A DNA stretch of 7,576 nucleotides from the NCBI GenBank assembly GCA_019242135.1, contig JAFAWC010000359.1, positions 1 to 7,576 on the forward strand. The letters run 5' to 3'. Below the pieces are notes generated by a model. That model was not told the DNA's origin and searched no databases. It was given only the letters and a program-made list of their open reading frames with translations. This document shows positions 1 to 5,082 of this stretch, piece by piece. The first letter of the stretch is position 1. Each line of letters begins with the position of its first letter. Made by a program: the position numbers and the translations under genes. Source of the DNA: Mycobacteriaceae bacterium. Its GTDB lineage: Bacteria; Actinomycetota; Actinomycetes; Mycobacteriales; Mycobacteriaceae.

Positions 1-574
1 GGTAATAGCCGTACTGCAACACGTTGTCCCAGCCGGGCGGAATCCAGTGGGCGATCTTTTCCGGCCCGAGCGCGAGCAGCGGCAAGACCACGATTGCGAT
101 GACGAGCATCACGACGTAGATGCCCAGGGCGAAGAAACGCTGGCGCACCGGGTGGCGCAGTGGTGTCTGGCCGTGGGCCTCGACGACCGAGTCGACGAAC
201 GCGGAAATGGCCGACGAGCCGGCCCACAGCGAGAGCACAAATCCGACGGACGCCACCTCGCCCCGGGCGCCCTTGACCACGTCGGTGATCGTCGGCGCGA
301 TGATCTCGTTCACCACACTCTGCGAGAAGAAACTGTCGGCCGCACTGATCAGCCGGTGCTCGATCATCGGCAGCGTCTCCGGCCCGAACACCGGCGCGAC
401 GTAGGCCAGCGTGCCGAGCAATCCCAGCAGCAGCGGCGGCAGCGAGAGCACCTGCCAAAACGCGGCCTCGGCGGACTCGGAGAAGATCGAGTCGTCCCAC
501 GCCTTCGCCAACGTCCGCTTGAGGATGCGGAAGATGTGATGTTTCGACGGTTTCACCGGTGCCTGGTCAGTCAT
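1..574 (-). CDS. BrkB/YihY family inner-membrane protein, N-terminal part (partial)
   Basis: The reading frame starts at ATG 574-572 and stays open to the left edge, giving 191 residues without a stop, so the C-terminal part lies outside the window. The product begins MTDQAPVKPSK and has a basic, amphipathic N-terminus. The stretch AAFWQVLSLPPLLLGLLG is typical of the YihY/BrkB (formerly 'RNase BN') family. Further hydrophobic segments follow around residues 110-130 and 147-168. The family is a polytopic membrane protein of uncertain function; older RNase BN and serum-resistance labels are not reliable. No clear Shine-Dalgarno precedes the ATG (upstream bases GCTGGGTTGGTC), so the start is probable rather than certain. 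It lies 105 bases downstream of the DUF7455 gene on the same strand and could share its transcript. A BrkB-type gene is also found in the sigA-sigB interval of M. tuberculosis (Rv2707). Confidence 0.85.
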   Translation of the reverse strand, partial: MTDQAPVKPSKHHIFRILKRTLAKAWDDSIFSESAEAAFWQVLSLPPLLLGLLGTLAYVAPVFGPETLPMIEHRLISAADSFFSQSVVNEIIAPTITDVVKGARGEVASVGFVLSLWAGSSAISAFVDSVVEAHGQTPLRHPVRQRFFALGIYVVMLVIAIVVLPLLALGPEKIAHWIPPGWDNVLQYGYY

Positions 575-664
575 GACCAACCCAGCATTGCCGACGGATG
601 GCGCTCCTGCCCAGCCAATGCCGCAGATCGTGGCCGATCAGTGTTGTCGGCTGGTCTCCGGTCG

Positions 665-686
665 GGCCTGCGGGCCGGGTCAGGCC
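665..686 (-). terminator. Weak hairpin at the stop of the DUF7455 gene
   Basis: A perfect 6-bp inverted repeat, GGCCTG (665-670) and CAGGCC (681-686), encloses a 10-base loop and overlaps the stop codon at 680-682. There is no U-tract. Mycobacterial terminators often lack one, but a 6-bp stem in GC-rich DNA may also be chance. It could attenuate rather than stop transcription towards the BrkB-like gene. Confidence 0.25.
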
Positions 687-874
687 TGTACCGGCGCGCC
701 GACCTCAAGCACGGCGGCAAGCTCAACCAGCTTCGTCTCGTGTTGATTGGCGTGATGCTGGCAAAACAGCAGCTCACCCCCGGACGGCAGCTTGGCGCGG
801 ACCCGAGCAGCGGCGCCGCAACGGTCGCAGCGGTCAGCCCTGGTCAATTCGGGACTGGCAAGCGTTGCGGTCAT
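680..874 (-). CDS. Small zinc-ribbon-like DUF7455 protein
   Basis: This 64-residue protein starts MTATLASPELTRADRCDRCG. The ATG at 874-872 is chosen because GGAGG (minus strand, 883-879) lies just upstream at a workable distance and because the family alignment, from memory, begins at MTAT; the frame extends further upstream to 1024 without any family-like sequence. Cysteines C16 and C19 form a CxxC knuckle, and C38 with H40 and H41 (FCQHH) may complete a metal site, suggesting a small zinc-binding fold. Small proteins of this kind are widespread in actinobacteria, and a similar one (Rv2708c, from memory) lies near sigB in M. tuberculosis. Function is unknown; a role in nucleic-acid or protein contact is only an inference from the fold. 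It is divergent from the DUF952 gene across a 138-base spacer, and upstream of the BrkB-like gene. Confidence 0.85.
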   Translation of the reverse strand: MTATLASPELTRADRCDRCGAAARVRAKLPSGGELLFCQHHANQHETKLVELAAVLEVGAPVQA

Positions 875-1001
875 GGCCCCTCCGTTCTCGCTCAAGCGGC
901 TGGCCGCCTGGTGCGTCTCTCTACTCTGACAGACACATTCCGGTTCGGCCTTGTTCCACGGCGCCATGGGAGTGTGGCATGTCTCACGTTCTGCATCGCC
1001 C

Positions 1002-1005
1002 GAGG
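1002..1005 (+). promoter_or_regulatory. Ribosome binding site deciding the DUF952 start
   Basis: GAGG at 1002-1005 is 7 bases from ATG 1013 and 19 bases from the alternative ATG 1025. It therefore supports the first ATG, giving an N-terminus MVTHMSVLLHI rather than MSVLLHI. Confidence 0.6.
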
Positions 1006-1012
1006 TCGACAG

Positions 1013-1393
1013 ATGGTTACCCACATGTCGGTGTTGTTACATATCTGTTCTTCAGCGGATTGGGCGCTGGCGCAGTGCCGCGGCGAACACCGGCCCTTGT
1101 CGCTTCGCGAGGCGGGCTTCGTGCACCTGTCGACCCCACAGCAAGTGCATCTGCCCGCCAACCGCCTCTACCGCGCACGCACCGATCTCGTGCTCTTACA
1201 CATCGACACCACTCGGCTCGTGTCGCCGTTGCGGTGGGAACCGGGCGATTCGTCGGATCCAGCGGCGATGCGGTTCCCGCACCTTTACGGCCCGCTGCCG
1301 GTGACGGCGGTGATCGCCGTCAGCGACTACCGACCGGGGGACGACGGGCGGTTCGCACGATTGGTCTGCGGTTCGCACGATTGGTCTGCTTAG
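1013..1393 (+). CDS. DUF952 domain protein with a rewritten C-terminus
   Basis: This 126-residue soluble protein carries the DUF952 signature: LLHI near residue 8, GFVHLST at 35-41, the LVLLHID strand at 59-65, and FPHLYGPL at 88-95. No signal peptide or membrane segment is visible. The reading frame is open from 47, but the ATG at 1013 is chosen because GAGG lies 7 bases upstream and the conserved domain begins at once. The biochemical function of DUF952 is not established. M. tuberculosis Rv2705c, of similar size and in the same neighbourhood, is the likely counterpart (recalled, not searched). The last residues, GSHDWSA, come from a second copy of a 20-bp tandem duplication read in a shifted frame; removing one copy gives ...GRFARLVCLD and a TGA at 1396-1398. 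The membrane protein gene starts 11 bases downstream, so the two are probably co-transcribed. Confidence 0.85.
   Translation: MVTHMSVLLHICSSADWALAQCRGEHRPLSLREAGFVHLSTPQQVHLPANRLYRARTDLVLLHIDTTRLVSPLRWEPGDSSDPAAMRFPHLYGPLPVTAVIAVSDYRPGDDGRFARLVCGSHDWSA
1348..1389 (+). repeat. 20-bp tandem duplication at the DUF952 3' end
   Basis: Bases 1348-1367 and 1368-1387 are identical copies of a 20-base unit containing GGTTCGCACGATTGGTCT, and identity continues for two more bases to 1389. Because 20 is not a multiple of three, the second copy is translated in another frame, changing the protein end and moving the stop to TAG 1391-1393. Confidence 0.95.
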
Positions 1394-1404
1394 ACTGACC
1401 GATC

Positions 1405-2187
1405 GTGGCCATGCTCGTCGGTTTCACGCCGTGGATCGTCTATTGGATTCTTGTCGGCAACGTGCCGTTCACCACCGCGGTACTGGTGGCGCTCGCGGTC
1501 GCCGTGCTGTCGTTCGTGATCGGACGGATCAGACACGCGCCCGGCTGCACACTCGAGATCGGCGCTATCGGAACGTTTTTGGTTCTCACAGCTCTGACGT
1601 TCACCCTCAGCGACTCGTTCATGGAGCGGTGGATCCAGCCGTTGAGCAACGCCGGTATCTTCCTCGTCGCTCTCACCGGCGCCCTCATCGGCAGACCCTT
1701 CGTCCGCGAGTTCGCCGAAGTCGAACAGCCTCCCGAAGTGCTTGAGAGCGACGTGTTCCGCCGGATCACCACGGTGCTGACCTGGATCTGGGTCGCCGCC
1801 TTCGCCGGGATGACGGTGTCCTCGTGCATTCCGCCGATCGTGTACGGCGGCGCCACGATTCTCGACACGAAGACGCCGCTATCCTTCGTCTGCTACTGGG
1901 TCATTCCGTTTTCGCTTCTGGGTCTGGCGGCGCTCGCGTCGCGCGTGCTGCCCGAACGGATGACACCGGACCCGGAGGACATCGTCCGCCACACCACCTT
2001 CGTTGCCTACGACGAAGCCACGATCGATGAGCTGTACTACCTCGCGCAGGAACACGCCAATCGCGAGGTCGGTGCGGGCAAGGAACCGTACGACGTCAAG
2101 GTCGGCGGCAAGGGAACTCCTCTGGTGGGCGACGAATCCCGGAATTCCTGGCCCTCGACGTACAAGGTGCGTCCGCGCCGGCAGTGA
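1405..2187 (+). CDS. Unrecognised six-helix membrane protein
   Basis: A 260-residue integral membrane protein that I cannot assign to a named family. About six hydrophobic segments are visible: residues 8-20, 22-40, 52-68, 82-97, 121-139 (with SSCIPPIVY following) and 158-180. They are followed by a roughly 80-residue hydrophilic C-terminal tail with an acidic first half and a basic end (KVRPRRQ). The pattern of paired short helices with acidic connecting loops recalls small bacterial proteins of the VC0807/septation-associated type, but that is only a resemblance. Start is uncertain: GTG 1405 or ATG 1411 differ by two codons, and neither has a clear Shine-Dalgarno, which suggests translational coupling to the DUF952 gene ending 11 bases upstream. 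A hairpin at its stop codon probably ends the transcript. Confidence 0.75.
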   Translation: MAMLVGFTPWIVYWILVGNVPFTTAVLVALAVAVLSFVIGRIRHAPGCTLEIGAIGTFLVLTALTFTLSDSFMERWIQPLSNAGIFLVALTGALIGRPFVREFAEVEQPPEVLESDVFRRITTVLTWIWVAAFAGMTVSSCIPPIVYGGATILDTKTPLSFVCYWVIPFSLLGLAALASRVLPERMTPDPEDIVRHTTFVAYDEATIDELYYLAQEHANREVGAGKEPYDVKVGGKGTPLVGDESRNSWPSTYKVRPRRQ

Positions 2188-2225
2188 ACCCGGGCAGGGC
2201 TGCGAGGCAAGCCACATGCCGGGTT
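2187..2225 (+). terminator. Hairpin at the stop of the membrane protein gene
   Basis: AACCCGG (2187-2193) pairs with CCGGGTT (2219-2225), and GCA (2194-2196, with one bulged base) pairs with TGC (2217-2219). An inner GGCT (2198-2201)/AGCC (2210-2213) can also pair. The stem begins at the last base of the stop codon. There is no U-tract, as is common in mycobacteria. It would insulate the toxin-antitoxin operon from upstream readthrough. Confidence 0.5.
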
Positions 2226-2242
2226 GAGCCGAGGGCTGAGCT

Positions 2243-2263
2243 GCGCAACGTTTTTTGTTGCGC
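2243..2263 (+). promoter_or_regulatory. Perfect palindrome, probable toxin-antitoxin operator
   Basis: GCGCAAC (2243-2249) and GTTGCGC (2257-2263) are a perfect inverted repeat around a 7-base spacer rich in T. The right arm ends immediately before the putative -10 box at 2264. The repeat covers the -35 to -10 spacer, a position where a bound repressor would block RNA polymerase. Xre-RES operons are known to autoregulate through their antitoxin's helix-turn-helix binding promoter inverted repeats, so this is the expected operator by position and symmetry. Binding itself is inferred. Confidence 0.65.
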
Positions 2264-2269
2264 TAGGAT
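2264..2269 (+). promoter_or_regulatory. -10 box for a leaderless antitoxin mRNA
   Basis: TAGGAT matches the mycobacterial SigA -10 pattern TAnnnT. The GTG start codon at 2276 begins 7 bases after its last base, which is where transcription would start. There is no Shine-Dalgarno in between, so the mRNA is probably leaderless. No recognisable -35 hexamer is present; the palindrome occupies that region. Confidence 0.6.
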
Positions 2270-2275
2270 GGGGTC

Positions 2276-2608
2276 GTGCCGGTGTCGACCCAGGAAAAGG
2301 TAACGGCGCTGAGTCAGGATTTGGGCTCGCAGCGGCGGCTGGCCGAGTTGCTCGGCGTCAACGCCGCGCAGGTCACCCGGTGGCGGCGCGGTGAGGGAAT
2401 CGATGATCTCAACGCGGCGCGGGTGGATCTGTTGGAGCTGGTGATGGCGCAATTACTCCGCCTGTACGCGGCCGAGGCGGCCGAGCCCTGGCTGGTCGGG
2501 ATGAACCCGAGCCTGGGAGGGCGCCGGCCCATCGACCTGATTCGCCGCGGTCAGACGCGCGAGGTGCTCGACGCGATCGCCAATGAGCGAGCCGGCAACT
2601 TCGCATGA
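2276..2608 (+). CDS. MbcA/ParS/Xre-type antitoxin of an Xre-RES module
   Basis: A 110-residue protein beginning (GTG) MPVSTQEKVTALSQDLG. Residues 17-41 form a helix-turn-helix (SQRRLAELLGVNAAQVTRWRRG) of the Xre-like kind. After a helical linker, residues 62-107 match the DUF2384 (MbcA/ParS/Xre toxin-binding) domain, with AEPWLVGMNPSLGGRRPIDLI followed by a terminal helix and tail ERAGNFA. In this family the C-terminal tail occupies the toxin's active site and neutralises it, while the N-terminal part binds the operator. Length is close to M. tuberculosis MbcA (about 113). The start is supported by a -10 box 7 bases upstream, implying leaderless translation. It overlaps the toxin start by the ATGA tetranucleotide at 2605-2608, so the two are translationally coupled, with antitoxin made first. 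It is probably autoregulated through the adjacent palindrome. The gene symbol is left blank because several Xre-RES lineages exist. Confidence 0.88.
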   Translation: MPVSTQEKVTALSQDLGSQRRLAELLGVNAAQVTRWRRGEGIDDLNAARVDLLELVMAQLLRLYAAEAAEPWLVGMNPSLGGRRPIDLIRRGQTREVLDAIANERAGNFA

Positions 2609-3156
2609 GGCTGTGGCGGGTCCTGCCCTGGGACCCGTCCGCGCCGGCGGGCCGCGCCGGCCACGCGCTGTGGGTGCCTCGGGAGTTCCAGGGCAGCGGG
2701 CGTCACGACGCGCCGGATCGGTACGGCTGTCTGTACCTGGCTGAAGTGGCCGTTTCGGCCGTCGCCGAGATGCTCGCGCCGTTTCGCGGCACCGGGGATC
2801 TGCTTCCCGCCTTCCTCGTGCGCTCGGGTCGACAGCTCGCTCTAGCTGAGTTGGAGTTGGCCACCGACGCAACGCTTATCGACCTGGACGAGCCTGCGGT
2901 GCTGGCGGCAGAGTCACTGCGTCCGTCGATCGTGGCGACCGGTCAGCGCTCAGTCACGCAGGCCTATGCGGTCGCCCAGTTCGAGCGCCATCCGGAGGCG
3001 AGCGGACTTCGATGGTGGTCGACTCTGGAGGCCAGCTGGATTCAGGTCACGCTGTTCGACCGCGCGCTAAGTCAGTTGAGCGTGCACAAGATTCGGATGC
3101 TAACCATCGACGACGAGGCCGTGATGACAGCCGCGTCGCACCTAGGCCTTGCGTGA
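2605..3156 (+). CDS. RES-domain toxin (MbcT-like NAD+-degrading)
   Basis: A 183-residue protein starting at the ATG of the ATGA overlap with the antitoxin. RES domains are named for conserved Arg, Glu and Ser. Here GSGRHDAPDRYGCLYLAE supplies candidate arginines R33 and R39 with tyrosines Y40/Y44, AVAEML supplies E55, and GLRWWSTLEASW supplies S139. The residue assignments are by eye against the family pattern. Characterised members, including MbcT of M. tuberculosis, deplete NAD+ (MbcT by phosphorolysis) and stop growth or kill when the antitoxin is lost. Length matches MbcT (about 186) and the frame is intact, so the toxin is probably functional. It lies convergent to sigA, separated by about 130 bases holding a nested hairpin. 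It is not part of the M. tuberculosis sigA neighbourhood as I recall it, consistent with an accessory insertion. Confidence 0.87.
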   Translation: MRLWRVLPWDPSAPAGRAGHALWVPREFQGSGRHDAPDRYGCLYLAEVAVSAVAEMLAPFRGTGDLLPAFLVRSGRQLALAELELATDATLIDLDEPAVLAAESLRPSIVATGQRSVTQAYAVAQFERHPEASGLRWWSTLEASWIQVTLFDRALSQLSVHKIRMLTIDDEAVMTAASHLGLA

Positions 3157-3225
3157 GCGAACAGCCCCGCGTAATCCACCCCTCAGCAGCAAGGCCGTTG
3201 GCGAGTCGCTGCGGCGCGACAGCGC

Positions 3226-3268
3226 GGTGCCTGAGGCCGACCGGCCGGCCTGATGGGACAGCGGCACC
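3226..3268. terminator. Nested hairpin between the convergent toxin and sigA genes
   Basis: GGTGCC (3226-3231) pairs with GGCACC (3263-3268). Inside, AGGCCG (3234-3239) pairs with CGGCCT (3246-3251) around a 6-base loop. Both are perfect 6-bp stems. Being symmetric and placed between two 3' ends, it could terminate both transcripts. No U-tract is present on either strand. Confidence 0.4.
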
Positions 3269-3285
3269 ACGGTCGCCATGGCGCG

Positions 3286-3330
3286 TTAGTCGAGGTAGTC
3301 GCGCAGCACCTGAGAACGGCTGGGGTGTCA
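3286..3330 (-). other. Severed SigA C-terminal tail: in-frame TGA plus 13 intact codons
   Basis: The TGA codon (minus, 3330-3328) is followed in the same frame by codons for HPSRSQVLRDYLD and then TAA (3288-3286). This peptide is the normal end of mycobacterial SigA, which there is preceded by arginine (SKL-R-HPSRS). If TGA were CGA, one C-to-T transition away, the protein would be 545 residues. The sequence TGAC is a leaky stop context in bacteria, so some full-length product by readthrough is conceivable. Confidence 0.9.
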
Positions 3331-4923
3331 CAGTTTTGACATCGTCTTCGACTCGATCTGGCGGATGCGCTCGCGGGTGACGCCGTAGACCTGACCGATC
3401 TCGTCGAGCGTGCGGGGTTGCCCATCGGTCAACCCGAACCGCAGCCGCACCACACCGGCCTCGCGCTCCGAGAGAGTCTCCAGCACGGACTGCAGTTGAT
3501 CCTGCAGAAGTGTGAACGACACGGCGTCAACGGCCACCACAGCCTCGGAATCCTCGATGAAATCGCCGAGCTGAGAATCGCCCTCATCACCGATGGTCTG
3601 GTCCAGCGAGATCGGTTCACGCGCATACTGCTGGATCTCCAGCACCTTTTCGGGCGTGATGTCCATCTCCTTGGCGAGCTCCTCGGGCGACGGCTCGCGG
3701 CCGAGGTCCTGCAACAGCTCGCGCTGGATGCGGCCGAGCTTGTTGATCACCTCGACCATGTGCACAGGGATGCGGATGGTGCGGGCCTGGTCGGCCATCG
3801 CCCGGGTGATCGCCTGACGGATCCACCAGGTGGCATACGTGGAAAACTTGTAACCCTTGGTGTAGTCGAATTTTTCGACGGCGCGGATCAAGCCGAGGTT
3901 GCCCTCCTGGATCAAGTCCAAGAACGCCATGCCGCGTCCGGTGTAGCGCTTGGCCAACGACACCACCAACCGCAGATTCGCCTCGAGCAGGTGGTTCTTG
4001 GCGCGATCGCCGTCGCGGCAGATCCACGCCATGTCGCGGCGTTGAGCGGGGGGCAACTTCTCGCCGCGCTCGGTGAATTCCGACATCAGCTGAGTGGCGT
4101 AGAGCCCAGCCTCAATCCGCTTGGCCAGCTCCACTTCCTCCTCGGCGTTCAGCAGCGCCACCTTGCCGATCTGCTTGAGATAGGCGCGCACCGAGTCGGC
4201 CGACGCGGTGAGCTCTGCATCCTTGCGGGCCTGGCGCAGCGCCTCGGATTCCTCCTCGTCCCAGACGAAGTCGCCGGAGGCCTTGTCTTTCTCGCTCGGC
4301 TCGACGATCTCTTCGTCGTCGGCTGCCGATACTTCTTCGTCGGTGGTGGCGCCGTCCGTCTTGGCCTCTGGCTCGACGTCGTCTGAAGTCGCATCTGCTG
4401 CGTCAACCTCGTCGACGACGACCTGTTCAACCTCGTCGACACCTTCTTCGAGGTCTTCGAGTTCGAGATCGGGTTCTTCGACGTCGAGGTCGCCGGGCTC
4501 GGCGTCTACGAGCTCCAGATCAGATTCGAGTTCGTCGACGGACTCGTCGATCTCGACAGGCGTCGGCTCGACCTTCACCGGCGCCGCCGGCTTCTTTGCG
4601 CGGCTACGCGCCGGGGGAGCGGCGGGCTCCTCGGTCGTGGCTTTGGCACGTGCGGTGCGCGGCTTGCCCGCGGTCTTCGCGGGCGCTTTGTCCGGCGCCT
4701 TGGCCGGGGCGGGCTTGGTCGCCTTGGCCGGCTTGACCGCCGCCTTGGCCGCCTTCGGAGTCTTGGCCGTCTCGGTTGCCTTGGCTGTTTTCGTCGTCTT
4801 GGTCGCGCGCTTGGCCGGCGCGGATCCGTTCGCAGCCTTCGCCGGTGTCCGTTTGGCGGGAGTCTTGGTGGCGGTGCGCTTCACCGGCTCTTTGGTCGCC
4901 GGGCCTGCTTTCGTCGCTGCCAC
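3328..4923 (-). CDS. sigA: Principal sigma factor SigA, prematurely stopped at the R515-equivalent codon
   Basis: The housekeeping sigma factor that directs RNA polymerase to most promoters. GTG 4923-4921 gives MAATKAG, the usual mycobacterial SigA start, with the strong site AAGGGGAG just upstream. Residues 1-115 are Lys/Ala/Pro/Thr-rich and 120-212 are highly acidic; this N-terminal region varies between species. The conserved core follows: region 1.2 near 238-272, region 2 at 308-378 (including [20 protein letters not shown], which binds and melts the -10), region 3 at 388-465, and region 4 from about 478 with the -35-reading helix [17 protein letters not shown]. The frame stops at L531, immediately after that helix. 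The expected RHPSRSQVLRDYLD is cut by TGA, so the product is 14 residues short of the 545 predicted. The lost tail carries activator contacts (WhiB proteins) and the residue of the attenuating R515H allele. SigA is essential, so a sequence error, readthrough or a tolerated truncation must be considered. The gene is downstream of ppgK with its own promoter in the 159-base spacer. Confidence 0.95.
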   Translation of the reverse strand: MAATKAGPATKEPVKRTATKTPAKRTPAKAANGSAPAKRATKTTKTAKATETAKTPKAAKAAVKPAKATKPAPAKAPDKAPAKTAGKPRTARAKATTEEPAAPPARSRAKKPAAPVKVEPTPVEIDESVDELESDLELVDAEPGDLDVEEPDLELEDLEEGVDEVEQVVVDEVDAADATSDDVEPEAKTDGATTDEEVSAADDEEIVEPSEKDKASGDFVWDEEESEALRQARKDAELTASADSVRAYLKQIGKVALLNAEEEVELAKRIEAGLYATQLMSEFTERGEKLPPAQRRDMAWICRDGDRAKNHLLEANLRLVVSLAKRYTGRGMAFLDLIQEGNLGLIRAVEKFDYTKGYKFSTYATWWIRQAITRAMADQARTIRIPVHMVEVINKLGRIQRELLQDLGREPSPEELAKEMDITPEKVLEIQQYAREPISLDQTIGDEGDSQLGDFIEDSEAVVAVDAVSFTLLQDQLQSVLETLSEREAGVVRLRFGLTDGQPRTLDEIGQVYGVTRERIRQIESKTMSKL

Positions 4924-4926
4924 GTA

Positions 4927-4934
4927 CTCCCCTT
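4927..4934 (-). promoter_or_regulatory. Ribosome binding site of sigA
   Basis: AAGGGGAG (minus, 4934-4927) ends 3 bases before the GTG at 4923 and is one of the strongest Shine-Dalgarno matches in the window. It fixes the GTG as start over internal candidates. Confidence 0.75.
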
Positions 4935-5062
4935 CGCCTCTGCCGACCTCGCTGCGGCCGCGCGGCAGATACCGTGGCCGGCTGCCGTGCGCTATGTCGA
5001 ATGTCGGCGTGTTACCAATCTCGGATTCTCGCCGCTTTCTTCATTTGCGGCCGCCGCCGACC

Positions 5063-5068
5063 ATTGTA
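5063..5068 (-). promoter_or_regulatory. Candidate sigA -10 box
   Basis: TACAAT on the minus strand (5068-5063) is close to the SigA -10 consensus and lies just past the ppgK stop (5085-5083). Transcription would start near 5056, giving a leader of about 130 bases. No good -35 is visible at 17-18 bases. It would allow sigA to be expressed independently of ppgK. The leader contains no riboswitch I recognise. Confidence 0.5.
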
Positions 5069-5082
5069 ACGACAGCGCGCGA

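Noticed and set aside
935..957. GGAAC on the minus strand upstream of the DUF7455 gene as an ECF sigma (SigE/SigH) -35
   Set aside because: The partner GTT element is not found at the required 16-19 base spacing.
47..1012. N-terminal extension of the DUF952 reading frame
   Set aside because: It runs antisense through the BrkB-like and DUF7455 genes; the conserved domain and ribosome site support the start at 1013.
2243..2263. Palindrome read as a rho-independent terminator of the membrane protein gene
   Set aside because: The T-run lies in the loop rather than after the stem, and the right arm touches a -10 box, so an operator explains it better; a separate hairpin sits at the gene's stop.
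3157..3285. Small gene or mobile-element remnant between the toxin and sigA
   Set aside because: No start with a ribosome site, no terminal repeats and no transposase fragment were found; only the nested hairpin is notable.
3328..3330. TGA in sigA as a selenocysteine codon
   Set aside because: Relatives have arginine here, no SECIS-like hairpin is seen after the codon, and a single transition explains it.
3418..4386. Long plus-strand open frame antisense to sigA
   Set aside because: Its length reflects codon bias of the sigA strand in GC-rich DNA; the protein has no recognisable domain and the opposite frame is unmistakably SigA.
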